The position numbers were made by a program, and so were the translations under genes. Shown here piece after piece: positions 35,844 through 44,430 of a stretch of 64,000 nucleotides of DNA. Location: positions 1 to 64,000 of the forward strand of contig NW_027437455.1 in NCBI RefSeq assembly GCF_964204645.1, written 5' to 3'. This stretch comes from Tubulanus polymorphus. Its lineage: Eukaryota > Nemertea > Palaeonemertea > Tubulaniformes > Tubulanidae. Positions within the stretch are counted from its first letter, which is position 1; the number at the start of each line of letters is the position of its first letter. The notes beneath the pieces were generated by a model. It ran no database searches. It saw only the letters and a program-made list of their open reading frames with translations, and was not told where the DNA came from.

Positions 35844-36932
35844 ATGATGAAAAAAGAACAATATTTAAGAGAGTTATATTATAACCCAGAAAGTGAAGTA
35901 TCATATTCAAGTGTTTCGGAATTATGGGATAAAATTAAATCTGATAAAGAAAAAATAAAATATAGTGAATTAAAATCATGGTTACAAAATCAACCCACAT
36001 ATCAAATTCATAAAAAGATGGATAAAAAATATTTAACAAGAAAAGTTATGGTTTCATATATTGACCAACAATGGCAAGCTGATTTAATTGACATGAAAAA
36101 CTTAGAAGAATATAACAAAGGATATTTTTGGATACTAAATGTTATAGATATATTCAGTAGATACGCATGGAGTATCCCGATTAAAAATAAAACTGGTATA
36201 GAAGTTACAAATTCTTTCAAATTAATATTTAAAGAAGCTATCCCAGATAAAATACAATTTGATGAAGGTAAGGAATTCTATAACAAACATTTTAAAAAAC
36301 TATTAACTGATAACGATGTAGAATATTTTTCAACACATTCAGATAAAAAAGCATCTGTTATAGAAAGATTTAATAAAACATTGAAAACTAGAATGTGGAA
36401 ATATTTCACCGCTAATGAAACATATAAATATATCGATGTGTTAGATGATTTAGTTAAAGGTTATAATAATTCTAAACATAGTTCTATAAATATGAAACCT
36501 ATACAAGCTAGAAAAGAAGAAAATTCAGAAATAGTTTGGAATAATTTATATGGAGCATTTGTTACACACGATTTCGGTGAACCTAAATTTAAAATAGGAC
36601 AACATGTTAGAATTTCTAAATATAGAAAAACATTTTATAAAGGTTATACCCCTAATTTTACAGAAGAAATATTTAAAATTAAAAAGATAATATTAACTAA
36701 ACCATTTGTTTATAAATTGTTTGATTTAAAAGATGAAGAAATATTAGGTTATTTTTATGAACAAGAATTATCATTAGTACCAAATCCAGATGAAATAGAA
36801 TACAAAATAGAAAAGGTATTGAAAACAAAAACTCTTAAAGGAAAAAAGTATTCTTTGGTGAAATATAAAGGATATGATGATAAATTTAATGAATGGATTT
36901 TATCTAGTAAAATTAAAAGAATAAATGAATAA
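35844..36932 (+). CDS. Polinton integrase, DDE type with chromodomain (362 aa)
   Basis: This enzyme joins the element ends to target DNA, producing the 6-bp duplication seen here. The rve catalytic core runs from about 72 to 235: first Asp in QQWQADLIDM (D80), then VIDIFSRYAWSIP (100-112), second Asp in IQFDEGKEF (D140), and Glu in SVIERFNKTLK (E174). A beta-rich domain follows at 240-312. A chromodomain at 317-360 (KYSLVKYKGYDDKFNEW, W351) may guide integration to particular chromatin; here the target is a satellite. No HHCC zinc domain is visible at the N-terminus. Two ATG codons in tandem make the start uncertain by one residue. The gene overlaps the ATPase gene by 8 bases. Confidence 0.95.
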   Translation: MMKKEQYLRELYYNPESEVSYSSVSELWDKIKSDKEKIKYSELKSWLQNQPTYQIHKKMDKKYLTRKVMVSYIDQQWQADLIDMKNLEEYNKGYFWILNVIDIFSRYAWSIPIKNKTGIEVTNSFKLIFKEAIPDKIQFDEGKEFYNKHFKKLLTDNDVEYFSTHSDKKASVIERFNKTLKTRMWKYFTANETYKYIDVLDDLVKGYNNSKHSSINMKPIQARKEENSEIVWNNLYGAFVTHDFGEPKFKIGQHVRISKYRKTFYKGYTPNFTEEIFKIKKIILTKPFVYKLFDLKDEEILGYFYEQELSLVPNPDEIEYKIEKVLKTKTLKGKKYSLVKYKGYDDKFNEWILSSKIKRINE

Positions 36933-37536
36933 AGATTTATTTATATTTGAACCACATAATATGTTAATAACTGGAGTAACCAATTGTGGTAAAACACATT
37001 TCATATTAGACTTGTTAGAAACTATTTATAAAAATCATTTTGATAATATAATATTATTCTGCCCAACTTATGAAATGAATAAAACATATAATAGAGATAT
37101 AGTTAAGATAAAAAAGTTTATTATATTAGACCCTAAAACAGTAAAAGAAAATTTAGATAATTGTATAAAAATTACATTAGATATTTATAAAGGATCAAAT
37201 ACATTATTTATTATTGATGATTGCGCAAATTTACATGATTCTAAAATTAGAGAAAGTGAGTTATGTTATTTAGCTTTCTCTGGTAGACATTTTGGGATAA
37301 CAACTTGGGTTTTAAATCAAAAATATAATTCAATTGTTAAAGACTTTAGAGAGAATATAAGATTTCTAGTTTTATTTTATAACAAAGATAGAAAATCTAT
37401 GCAACAATCATTGGAAGAAAATCAAATTATACCTACTGAATTACATGATGAATATATGAATAAATTAAAGAATAATAAAGGTTCAAAATTATTACTGAGA
37501 TTACAATTTCCATATGAATATAAATTTATAAAATAA
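36925..37536 (+). CDS. A32-like DNA-packaging ATPase (203 aa)
   Basis: This is a predicted FtsK/HerA-superfamily ATPase that drives genome packaging into capsids, as in Polintons, virophages and large DNA viruses. Walker A is GVTNCGKT (17-24) and Walker B is LFIIDD (94-99). A polar Q-containing sensor strand is TTWVLNQKY (126-134), and arginines follow in FRENIRF (141-147). The length is slightly below the 220-260 aa common in the family. The start is embedded in the integrase 3' end (AGAATAAATGAATAA). It is the last rightward gene and faces the leftward zinc-finger gene across the central repeat region. Confidence 0.93.
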   Translation: MNKDLFIFEPHNMLITGVTNCGKTHFILDLLETIYKNHFDNIILFCPTYEMNKTYNRDIVKIKKFIILDPKTVKENLDNCIKITLDIYKGSNTLFIIDDCANLHDSKIRESELCYLAFSGRHFGITTWVLNQKYNSIVKDFRENIRFLVLFYNKDRKSMQQSLEENQIIPTELHDEYMNKLKNNKGSKLLLRLQFPYEYKFIK

Positions 37537-37552
37537 AATCCTAATTCAAAAT

Positions 37553-38124
37553 ATTATAGAATTCACCGTATATTGATGGATGAGTGGATGAATTGGATGA
37601 ATTGGAAGAGTGGATGAATGGAAGAGTGTAATAATATATAATTTACATATGTTTTTTATTTTTAAAACAGAAAGAGTTTGATTTGAAGATGTCATATAAT
37701 AATAAATATATTTTTATAAAATAATAAAATGACAGATAATAAATGTCATATAATAATAAATATATTTTCATAAAATAATAAATAATAAAATGATAAATAA
37801 TAAAATGATAAATAATAAATATATTTTTATAAAATAATAAATAATAAAATGATAAATAATAAAATGATAAATAATAAATATATTTTTATAAAATAATAAA
37901 TAATAAAATGATAAATAATAAATGTCATATAATAATAAATATATATTGTGTTAAATTTAATAAAGAATAAAAATATTATATTTATACTCATACTATTCTT
38001 CCAATTTATGTGTTAAAAAGTAAAATATATATATTATTATACTCATCCACTCTTCCACTCATCCAATTCATCCAACTCTTCCAACTCATCCATTCATCCA
38101 TCAATATACAGTGAATTCTATAAT
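37553..38124. repeat. Inverted repeat at the convergence point
   Basis: The left arm (37553-37645) and right arm (about 38018-38124) share, in inverse orientation, ATTATAGAATTCAC, GTATATTGATGGATGA and a run of short GGATGA/GGAAGA units, ending in GTATAATAATATATA-like sequence. The arms enclose about 370 bp of very AT-rich DNA. It lies exactly where rightward and leftward genes meet, within about 20 bp of both stop codons. The arms are candidates for bidirectional termination or 3'-end formation, or a replication structure. No canonical terminator was identified. Confidence 0.8.
37708..37950. repeat. AT-only tandem repeat, unit about 59 bp
   Basis: ATATTTTTAT or a near variant recurs at 37708, 37762, 37821 and 37880, separated by AAATAATAAATAATAAAATGAT strings. 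The block is almost pure A/T and lies in the loop of the central inverted repeat. It is probably replication-slippage-prone DNA, possibly an unwinding element. Confidence 0.75.
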
Positions 38125-38128
38125 CTTT

Positions 38129-39148
38129 TTAATTTTCATTTTCATATTTTTCTTTAAGCTTATTGTATTCTAAATTTATATCCATTTGCATTTTCTTTGA
38201 TATAATTCCTGAACGATTCTCGAGTTTATATTTATGGAATTTTACTTTTGAAAATATTTTTGGAATATAATTTTCGATTTCAGTTTTAGATGGATGTTTA
38301 TTTAAAAATTCTCTAAAATCATCATATTTAAGTTCAAATAAGTTCATTGCATAACTTACATTTGGTTTAAAGTTATCTAACTTTTTCAATATGGTAACTA
38401 TATCATTACTCGAGAAATAATCTATAAATGTTTTTCTATACCACCGATAATCTAATATATTATTATTATTAAATTTTGGATTTATAACTCTTGGATCTTC
38501 TATTACATTATCTGTACCAATATGTTTAATTGAGTATTTATGATTCAATTGTTTATCATATATTACATATTCTTTACATTTTTCACACCAAGATTTAAAT
38601 ACTTTTATTGCATGGGCTGAATCATTTCCACTTTTTGTTTTTAATTTATAATGTTTTGCCCAATTAGCCTTTGTTATACATTCATTACAGAAAGCACAAC
38701 AATTCTGATCCTCTTTACATTTATCTTTATATATATTGGCATATGTTTTTACTAATTGTAAAATATGTTCATCTTTTTTGATGTGTAATAAATAATCATT
38801 GTAATTATCAAAATCTTCTTCACAATACATACATCTGATGTTATCTTTTGGTTGAACATTTGATTTTTCTATTTTAGGTTCAATATTATCATCATTCGAT
38901 GTAGAAGGTATAACATTATCTTCTATTTTTATATCAATATTATCTTTTATTTTAGGTTCAATATTATCTTCTATTTTTATATCAATATTATTATTACGTT
39001 CAATTAAATATTCTTTGTATTGATTTAATTCATTTAATAAAAATGTTCCAATATATTCATTTATTCTTTTATAAGGTATTACATAATACAAATCATCATC
39101 GATTTCTTTATCAGCTTTGATTCTTTCATATAGTTTACCTCCTTCCAT
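38129..39148 (-). CDS. Zinc-finger protein of unknown role (339 aa)
   Basis: Three zinc-binding segments are visible: C106-C109-H122-H128 (CMYCEEDFDNYNDYLLH), C151-C154-H166-H179, and C188-C191-H203-H209. Residues 56-95 hold degenerate acidic repeats of the type DNIDIKIE/DNIEPKIK. The C-terminal third is helical and charged. The fingers resemble those in the N-terminus of the element polymerase, so the protein may bind DNA or share ancestry with that domain. It is the last leftward gene. Its start carries the replication-class motif (39149-39172) rather than the virion-class motif, which suggests a regulatory or replication role over a structural one. I do not recognise an orthologous family. 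Confidence 0.75.
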   Translation of the reverse strand: MEGGKLYERIKADKEIDDDLYYVIPYKRINEYIGTFLLNELNQYKEYLIERNNNIDIKIEDNIEPKIKDNIDIKIEDNVIPSTSNDDNIEPKIEKSNVQPKDNIRCMYCEEDFDNYNDYLLHIKKDEHILQLVKTYANIYKDKCKEDQNCCAFCNECITKANWAKHYKLKTKSGNDSAHAIKVFKSWCEKCKEYVIYDKQLNHKYSIKHIGTDNVIEDPRVINPKFNNNNILDYRWYRKTFIDYFSSNDIVTILKKLDNFKPNVSYAMNLFELKYDDFREFLNKHPSKTEIENYIPKIFSKVKFHKYKLENRSGIISKKMQMDINLEYNKLKEKYENEN

Positions 39149-39172
39149 TTATTATATATATTTTTATTAAAG
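39149..39172 (-). promoter_or_regulatory. Replication-class promoter-like motif, zinc-finger gene
   Basis: On the minus strand, CTTTAATAAAAATATATATA then ATAA leads directly into ATGG. This is nearly the same string as upstream of the HNH and polymerase genes and differs from the T-run motif of the capsid cluster. Confidence 0.55.
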
Positions 39173-39180
39173 TTAAAATT

Positions 39181-40428
39181 TTAATACATAACACTATCTA
39201 ATTGAGAATTTACAATATTTAATTGCGCGTCAGATATAGTATAAATATGCATTTTAAAATTTTTGATTCCCTTTTTCTTTGTCATGAATAATTGTATTCC
39301 ATCTTTTGTATTTTGTAGTTTTTTTCCAGAACCATGTAATGAATTATCCTCTGTTGTTCTAAAATCTAACCATAATGCAAATTTATTACTGGTATAATAA
39401 TCAATTTGATTAATGTTACAATTTTCAAATGATTTTACTTTTTCATTCATAAAATGTTTTTTAATTTCTACCCATTGATCTATCATTCTCATTCCTTGAC
39501 AAAATATTTTATTCGCTATACCTTCGATAGTTATTTGTACTTTTGTTATTTCAGGATTATAATAATTGTCAACATTTATTGCACCATTAGTATACGTTCC
39601 AATGGTAAAAAATATTAATATACCTTTAATAGATCTTCTAGGAAAGTTAATATTCTCATTAATTATTTCATCATTTGCATTAATAGTTACAGTTTTAAAT
39701 TTATCAATATAATCATATAATAATGAAAATCCTTGATTGTATTGAGTTTGAATTGTTCTAGCAATATTTTCATCAGTTACTGTATCATATTCTAAACATA
39801 TATTCGATAATTTATAACTCATATCTTTATTAACGCTAGATAATACAATTTCATTTACAGGAGCAAATGTTATCTCAAATACAATATCTTCTTGAATTGC
39901 GTATTTATATAAAGGTGCATTATTATTTATCAATTCAAAGTCTAATGGAATTTTATATTTGCTTCCATATATACTTTTTATCAATTTATCTACATCATTT
40001 GTTAATATTGCGCTATTAGCTTCTGATCTTAATTTATTTTGGTTTTCTGATTGAATTCCTTGAAATATCATATTATTTCTATTTTCTTTAGTTAACCATA
40101 AATCTTTATAGTGCATAAATAAATTATAATCATCTAATGAGAAAACTGTTTCTGGACCAATCTTTATTGTTAACTTTTTAATCAAATATCTTCCAACATT
40201 ATCAACGACATAATTATTATTATTACCGATTACTTTTATATCAGCTGATAAATAAATACTGTTTGGAACATAAAAAGTATTTTGTGTTAATCTCGGAATT
40301 CTAACGTATAAAGTTTCATCGGGATTAATATTTGAAGGGTTATGAGTAATTATATGATGTGATCTTTCTGCTTTAATAGCATTAGATATTCTATGATTCT
40401 TAGAAGGATTGATATAACTCCCACTCAT
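39181..40428 (-). CDS. Putative major capsid protein, double jelly-roll (415 aa)
   Basis: This is a beta-rich protein without membrane segments or low-complexity tails. It contains YVRIPRLTQNTFYVPNSIYL (51-70), VVDNVGRYLIKKLTIKIG (74-92 region), KYKIPLDFEL, FPRRSIKGILIFF and NPEITKVQITIEG. These blocks match my memory of a widespread conserved family in invertebrate Polintons, located in the virion gene cluster. I assign it as the double jelly-roll major capsid (PY type) from that family, its size, composition and location. At 415 residues it is shorter than many capsids of this fold, so the fold needs confirming. The start is fixed by the TTAAATAAATGAG context. Confidence 0.65.
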   Translation of the reverse strand: MSGSYINPSKNHRISNAIKAERSHHIITHNPSNINPDETLYVRIPRLTQNTFYVPNSIYLSADIKVIGNNNNYVVDNVGRYLIKKLTIKIGPETVFSLDDYNLFMHYKDLWLTKENRNNMIFQGIQSENQNKLRSEANSAILTNDVDKLIKSIYGSKYKIPLDFELINNNAPLYKYAIQEDIVFEITFAPVNEIVLSSVNKDMSYKLSNICLEYDTVTDENIARTIQTQYNQGFSLLYDYIDKFKTVTINANDEIINENINFPRRSIKGILIFFTIGTYTNGAINVDNYYNPEITKVQITIEGIANKIFCQGMRMIDQWVEIKKHFMNEKVKSFENCNINQIDYYTSNKFALWLDFRTTEDNSLHGSGKKLQNTKDGIQLFMTKKKGIKNFKMHIYTISDAQLNIVNSQLDSVMY

Positions 40429-40448
40429 TTATTTAACAAAAAAATTAA
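40429..40448 (-). promoter_or_regulatory. Virion-class promoter-like motif, capsid gene
   Basis: Minus-strand TAATTTTTTTGTTAAATAA runs directly into the start codon. A T-run, a short spacer, then TAAATAAATG recurs before most genes of the leftward cluster. The layout resembles poxvirus late/intermediate promoters (T-rich tract then TAAAT at the start codon), although the element encodes no RNA polymerase. Confidence 0.6.
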
Positions 40449-41873
40449 TTATTTATTTTTAATCATGTTTACTAACCCAAAAATAATTGCACTTACAACT
40501 GTAATTAAAAATAAAATAATATGTTCAGCAGCAAAGTTAAGAATATTACCTGCAGATTTTAAAACAAAACCAACAATTGAAGCAATAACTCCGGGTAATG
40601 CTGCAGCAGATTTTTTAGATAGTTCCCATAAATATTTTGCTAATTTCTTTAAACCATCTTTAACTTTATCTTGTATAGAATTATTGCTTGGAGGTTTATC
40701 TGGTTTATTAGGAGTGGGAGTAGATTTCAAAGCATTTGATATTGCTAAACCAATTGTTGTAAATAACATAGTTACAGCTGTTAGAATGGAAAGAATTGTT
40801 ATTCCTTCTAATTTAAATAATAATCTTATTCTGTCTTTTAATGATATTTCAGAATCTGGTTTAATCAACAAATCTTTAAAAATAACTTTTAATCTATTTA
40901 TATTATAATCATGTGATTTTAACAATAATTTAATTTCTTCTTTTTGTAATTCTATGTTATATTCTAAATCATCAATTTCTTTTTCTAAACGTAATTCTTT
41001 TTGATTATATTCTATTTCATCAATTACTTGATGATCTAAATCAGACTTTAATTTTTCTATTTCTTTATTTTTATCAGATAATTCTTTTTCTAAAGTTCTA
41101 ATTTTTTGATCTCTTATACTTTTATTATGTGCAATTTTATCAGCTTCATTTCTTATACTAATAATTTCTCTAATTGCTTCATCAGAAAATATATTTAAAT
41201 TTTCTAATTCTTGATCTGTTGCATCAAGTAATCCATTTGGTAAAAGTTTTTCAGTTTGAACTTTATTTGATTTAAGTTTACTAGTTTTGGAAGTTATATT
41301 CTGTTCAGAAGTTGTTTCTGTTTCTAAATTATTATTGATTATCTTAAAAAATTTAGCATTTCTTTGTTTAAATTCTTTTATATTATCAGATCTTTCTTTT
41401 TCTGTAACATCAATTATAGCATCATTATTGATTTTCTTAATTCTAGATTGTTCTAATAAATTAAAAGTTGATTTTGTTATTATTTTATCACCACTTTTAA
41501 GATTTGAAATCTTAAAATAATAGTCACCTTTCAATTTCCAATAATATTCACCATTTAAAAATTTTAAATTTTTTACTAAATGATTCATACCTTTATTTGT
41601 TATATTGAATCCAGATTTTTCTAATATTGGTTTAAATTCATAAATAATTTCATTATATTTTAATTCTTTTTCTGTTATTTCTGGTACTTCATTTTCAATA
41701 CTTATCTTTGAACGTGTTTTATCAATATATTGAGGTGTAGTTAAATTAGAATTATATGCTGTTTCATTACCATCATTAAAACTTGTTTCATCAAAATCAG
41801 GTGGTTGTTCATCAGTTATACCAGGTTCATCAAAAGGATCCATTCCAATATCTTCTACACCTTCTACATCCAT
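40449..41873 (-). CDS. Coiled-coil multi-span membrane protein (474 aa)
   Basis: The N-terminus is acidic and disordered (1-65). A small folded domain lies at about 70-145 (NGEYYWKLKGDYYFKI). A long coiled coil spans roughly 233-330 (RTLEKELSDKNKEIEKLK). Hydrophobic segments lie at 356-380, 423-441 (AALPGVIASIVGFVLKSAG) and 447-471. The motif LPGVIASIVGF with the following membrane span is, from memory, the signature of an uncharacterised family found across cnidarian-type Polintons. It is presumably a virion or assembly membrane protein. It sits between the major capsid candidate and another anchored protein. The start codon is preceded by the virion-class motif ending TTATGTAAATGG. Confidence 0.7.
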   Translation of the reverse strand: MDVEGVEDIGMDPFDEPGITDEQPPDFDETSFNDGNETAYNSNLTTPQYIDKTRSKISIENEVPEITEKELKYNEIIYEFKPILEKSGFNITNKGMNHLVKNLKFLNGEYYWKLKGDYYFKISNLKSGDKIITKSTFNLLEQSRIKKINNDAIIDVTEKERSDNIKEFKQRNAKFFKIINNNLETETTSEQNITSKTSKLKSNKVQTEKLLPNGLLDATDQELENLNIFSDEAIREIISIRNEADKIAHNKSIRDQKIRTLEKELSDKNKEIEKLKSDLDHQVIDEIEYNQKELRLEKEIDDLEYNIELQKEEIKLLLKSHDYNINRLKVIFKDLLIKPDSEISLKDRIRLLFKLEGITILSILTAVTMLFTTIGLAISNALKSTPTPNKPDKPPSNNSIQDKVKDGLKKLAKYLWELSKKSAAALPGVIASIVGFVLKSAGNILNFAAEHIILFLITVVSAIIFGLVNMIKNK

Positions 41874-41893
41874 TTACATAATAAAAAAATTAA
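41874..41893 (-). promoter_or_regulatory. Virion-class promoter-like motif, coiled-coil gene
   Basis: Minus-strand TAATTTTTTTATTATGTAA abuts ATGG. It shares the T7 run and the TAA just before the start codon with its neighbours. Confidence 0.55.
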
Positions 41894-43278
41894 AATTTAA
41901 AATATAATATTCCTCCGATTACAATTCCTATACAAGTTATAGCTAATTTAGTATTTTCATGGGATTTATTATCATCATTTAGTTTAATTATATCATGTTG
42001 AATTTTATCAGTTCTATTATTTTCTGATGTATTGTAATCTTTTATTTTAGAATCATTATCCAATTTAATATTCTTAGTTTTAGTTTCTGTTGATTGAATG
42101 TGTTTTTTATTTTTTTCACCTTCCATTAATTTTGGAGCAGTAATAATCTTTTTATTTATATCATTTAACCCAAATGAATTATTTATTGTTGCAGTTTTAA
42201 TTAGATTATTATAACCAATTATATTTCCCATCTTTAATACTAAATCATTAGAAATAATTAATAGATTAGGGCCTATACAATAATTAAGTCTTACATGAGA
42301 TTTATCTAAATAATTTTGATATCTTATAATGTTTTCTGGAATCGATCTATTTTTATCATTATGAATTGAATCTTCAAATAAAACTTTAAACTGGTTTTGT
42401 GTATCGAATGATGTATTCAAATTTCCAATTATCGGTGATCTTGTTTCAACTTGTGATCCTAGAATACAAATCAAATAAGTTCTAATAGATTGATTTATTC
42501 TTTCTATACCTGATTTAGTAAAACCTTCACTATTTTCTAAAATAAAATAAACCCAACCATTATTGTTTTCTTGTTTTAAATTATCATAAAATTTTGGTAA
42601 TTTATTGAAATTTAATGTTTCTAAATCCTTTGTTTCTATTTTACCATAACCTAATTTTTTATTATAGATATTATAAAAACTATTAGATGGTATGGGAAGT
42701 GCACAATATTCTGCAATCTTTTTAGGGCATGGAAGTGATCTTATTGTTCCAATTTTTATTCTAAAATCAGAATTATTTATATCTATATTAAATTCATTGC
42801 AAATTTTATAAAACTTAGATAAATTAATATTATTATCTAATTCTTTAAAATATCTAGATCCTGGTAAAGCGCACTCTAATTCATTTAATATTATTCTGAT
42901 TTGAAAGTATGTATGAAATCTAAATAAACTTTGAATTAGTTTATATTTAGAATTATTTAAATGATCATTCCAACTTATTCCACATCCTGTTGTTGCACAA
43001 TAAACAGCAAAATTTAATTGGTTCTGCCAATACTTCATATTAGATTTTAATAACCATTGTTTTTCATCTTTCAATTTTTTAAAATTAATTAAATATACAT
43101 GAAATATATTTTCCATCTTTGCATTAAAATTATTAGTTTCAGTAACGTAAATTTCTAAATTAGTTAATGAATCTAAAACTTCATTTCTATATGTAATATC
43201 TTTATTAAAATCTATTGCTGGAATATTATATTTAATTGATTTATTATATCGGAAAGTTTTTGGAAAACTATCTGCCAT
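41890..43278 (-). CDS. Conserved Polinton protein with C-terminal anchor (462 aa)
   Basis: The protein is largely soluble, with blocks WNDHLN, SLFRFHTYFQIRIILNELEC, GWVYFILENSEGFTKSGIERI and LNYCIGPNLLIISNDLVL. A polar linker rich in Lys/Asn/Asp follows at about 375-440, then one hydrophobic segment at the extreme C-terminus (AITCIGIVIGGILYF). From memory this is another conserved but unnamed Polinton virion-cluster family. The tail-anchor layout suggests exposure at a membrane with the bulk of the protein on one side. Cysteines are frequent (CATTGCG), perhaps structural. No enzymatic motif was found. The stop lies within a few bases of the next promoter-like motif. Confidence 0.7.
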   Translation of the reverse strand: MADSFPKTFRYNKSIKYNIPAIDFNKDITYRNEVLDSLTNLEIYVTETNNFNAKMENIFHVYLINFKKLKDEKQWLLKSNMKYWQNQLNFAVYCATTGCGISWNDHLNNSKYKLIQSLFRFHTYFQIRIILNELECALPGSRYFKELDNNINLSKFYKICNEFNIDINNSDFRIKIGTIRSLPCPKKIAEYCALPIPSNSFYNIYNKKLGYGKIETKDLETLNFNKLPKFYDNLKQENNNGWVYFILENSEGFTKSGIERINQSIRTYLICILGSQVETRSPIIGNLNTSFDTQNQFKVLFEDSIHNDKNRSIPENIIRYQNYLDKSHVRLNYCIGPNLLIISNDLVLKMGNIIGYNNLIKTATINNSFGLNDINKKIITAPKLMEGEKNKKHIQSTETKTKNIKLDNDSKIKDYNTSENNRTDKIQHDIIKLNDDNKSHENTKLAITCIGIVIGGILYFKF

Positions 43279-43298
43279 TTATATAATTTAAAAAATTA
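43279..43298 (-). promoter_or_regulatory. Virion-class promoter-like motif, 462-aa gene
   Basis: Minus-strand TAATTTTTTAAATTATATAA runs into ATGGC. The T-run is six long here, and the TATAAATG end is preserved. It overlaps the stop codon of the upstream 144-aa gene. Confidence 0.5.
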
Positions 43299-43730
43299 AT
43301 AATTTATTAATTCTTTTAATAATTTATCTTGTTCTTCAACTGTTATATGACCATTTAAACTTATTATATAATCTAGTGTGTTCTTTAATTTATTAATTTC
43401 TTTTATATTAGATTTTATTTTTTCTTTATTACTTTTTATATTTAATTTTGAACTTATACCAGTTAAAACACTTGAACTTAATCCTAATACACCAATTGAT
43501 ATAGCTAAAGGTGTTAATGGACTGAATATTGCTAGAAATGTTATTACAGAACTAATTGTAACCGAACCACTTATAATCAAATAATATATAATTTTACTTT
43601 TTAGATATTTTTTCTTTTTTATCTTTAAGTCACTTTCAAATTCTAATATTTGTTTTTCTAAATATGTTTTTAATTTAGTTTTATTTATATCATGAGGAAT
43701 AATATCAATACTATCAACTTTATCTTCCAT
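43296..43730 (-). CDS. Two-span membrane protein with coiled-coil tail (144 aa)
   Basis: A charged N-terminus (1-46) is followed by two hydrophobic segments at about 47-70 and 72-93 (IFSPLTPLAISIGVLGLSSS), then a lysine-rich helical tail at 98-144 with coiled-coil periodicity. Small membrane proteins of this layout are common in Polinton virion clusters. The function is unknown. The start TAAATAAATGG is directly preceded by TAATTTTTATTC, a weaker version of the cluster motif. Confidence 0.65.
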   Translation of the reverse strand: MEDKVDSIDIIPHDINKTKLKTYLEKQILEFESDLKIKKKKYLKSKIIYYLIISGSVTISSVITFLAIFSPLTPLAISIGVLGLSSSVLTGISSKLNIKSNKEKIKSNIKEINKLKNTLDYIISLNGHITVEEQDKLLKELINY

Positions 43731-43750
43731 TTATTTAGAATAAAAATTAC
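43731..43750 (-). promoter_or_regulatory. Virion-class promoter-like motif, 144-aa gene
   Basis: Minus-strand GTAATTTTTATTCTAAATAA leads into ATGG. The T-run is interrupted (five T then ATT) but the position is identical to that of its neighbours. Confidence 0.45.
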
Positions 43751-43873
43751 TAATTAGTAAACTTATAAGCAACAAATATAACAATAACAGTTCCACCTAA
43801 AATCCATATTATTTCATATTTCTGTTGTTCTTTACTCGGGGTATAATAATCTGATAATTTAGGTTTGTATAGA
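43750..43873 (-). pseudogene. Displaced C-terminal exon-like tail of 102-aa gene
   Basis: An open frame without a start codon extends from about 43873 to TAG at 43750-43752. It encodes about 40 residues with YTPSKEQQKYE and a terminal membrane span (WILGGTVIVIFVAY). It lies in the +1 frame relative to the upstream 102-aa gene. The switch falls at the A5 run (T run 43874-43878 on the plus strand), where one extra A would explain the break. The fragment is best read as the C-terminus of that protein. Confidence 0.7.
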
Positions 43874-44167
43874 TTTTTCTTTATTTGTTACTGCGTTATA
43901 TAAACTCATTGCATCATCAACTGATTGAAAATCTCTATGTGAAATCTTCTGATCATATAATTCTTTATTGATGTAATCCATATAGTTTTGTCTCTTTTCT
44001 CTATATTCTTCTGCAGCTTTATTGTATTTCTCTAACGTTAAGTTATGTCTTCTTTGTTCTCCTAATGAACTATTTTTATCAATATGTTTAAATAAATATC
44101 CACCACCAGTAAATGCTAAAGCGTTAACAATTGCCGATCCTATAATAGTTATAATTGCAGAAGCCAT
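43859..44167 (-). CDS. Small membrane protein, C-terminus lost by frameshift (102 aa)
   Basis: The N-terminal hydrophobic segment (about 3-26, AIITIIGSAIVNALAFTGGG) is followed by a charged helix (EKYNKAAEEYREKRQNY). The frame stops soon after a short A run, while a membrane-spanning tail continues in the +1 frame to 43750. From memory, related Polinton proteins carry such a second C-terminal span, so this copy is probably truncated by one inserted base, a sequencing error, or, less likely, a programmed +1 shift. The start TAAATAAATGG follows the cluster motif. Confidence 0.65.
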   Translation of the reverse strand: MASAIITIIGSAIVNALAFTGGGYLFKHIDKNSSLGEQRRHNLTLEKYNKAAEEYREKRQNYMDYINKELYDQKISHRDFQSVDDAMSLYNAVTNKEKSIQT

Positions 44168-44184
44168 TTATTTAGCAAAAAATT
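44168..44184 (-). promoter_or_regulatory. Virion-class promoter-like motif, 102-aa gene
   Basis: Minus-strand AATTTTTTGCTAAATAA abuts ATGGC, with a six-T run, a GC spacer and TAAATAA as in the capsid gene. Confidence 0.6.
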
Positions 44185-44190
44185 ATGCAT

Positions 44191-44412
44191 TTATATGGGA
44201 GGAATATATTTTTGTTTTTCCAAATAATCAATAGTTAAATTAGATAAAGTAACTGCTAATGTTAACTTTAAAATATCATTTATATCAAATCTATCAACAT
44301 TAACACTTCCCATTTTGAATACTTTTTTTAATACCATTGAATAACCAACAGTTCCAACTGATAGTAATGCGCCATTATATAATCCAGTTATTATCCACTT
44401 ATTATCACTCAT
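44191..44412 (-). CDS. Small hydrophobic protein (73 aa)
   Basis: There is one clear hydrophobic segment at about 6-27 (WIITGLYNGALLSVGTVGYS) and a weaker one around 47-62 (ILKLTLAVTLSNLTIDYL). The C-terminus ends KYIPPI. It is compact, cysteine-free and placed among other small membrane proteins of the leftward cluster. The composition and position resemble a conserved small Polinton protein that I recall without a name. The start is defined by the ATAAATAAATGAG context and the motif at 44413-44430, which itself overlaps the 3' coding end of the upstream gene. Confidence 0.6.
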   Translation of the reverse strand: MSDNKWIITGLYNGALLSVGTVGYSMVLKKVFKMGSVNVDRFDINDILKLTLAVTLSNLTIDYLEKQKYIPPI

Positions 44413-44430
44413 TTATTTATCAAAAAAATC
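44413..44430 (-). promoter_or_regulatory. Virion-class promoter-like motif inside upstream gene end
   Basis: Minus-strand GATTTTTTTGATAAATAA runs into ATGAG. These bases are also the last codons and stop of the 118-aa gene, so the motif is preserved within coding sequence. Its close match to the motif at 44770-44787 supports selection on the DNA signal. Confidence 0.65.

Noticed and set aside
36008-36220. Minus-strand 70-codon frame inside the integrase
   Set aside because: It is antisense to the catalytic core of a clear integrase gene.
35844-36932. Integrated retrovirus or LTR retrotransposon
   Set aside because: The integrase sits with a protein-primed polymerase and packaging ATPase between TIRs. 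No reverse transcriptase, protease-gag frame or LTR was found.
40393-40908. Plus-strand frame of 171 codons opposite the coiled-coil gene
   Set aside because: It lies antisense to a well-supported gene and has no independent motifs. The other antisense frames at 41287, 43378, 44022 and 48021 are rejected for the same reason.
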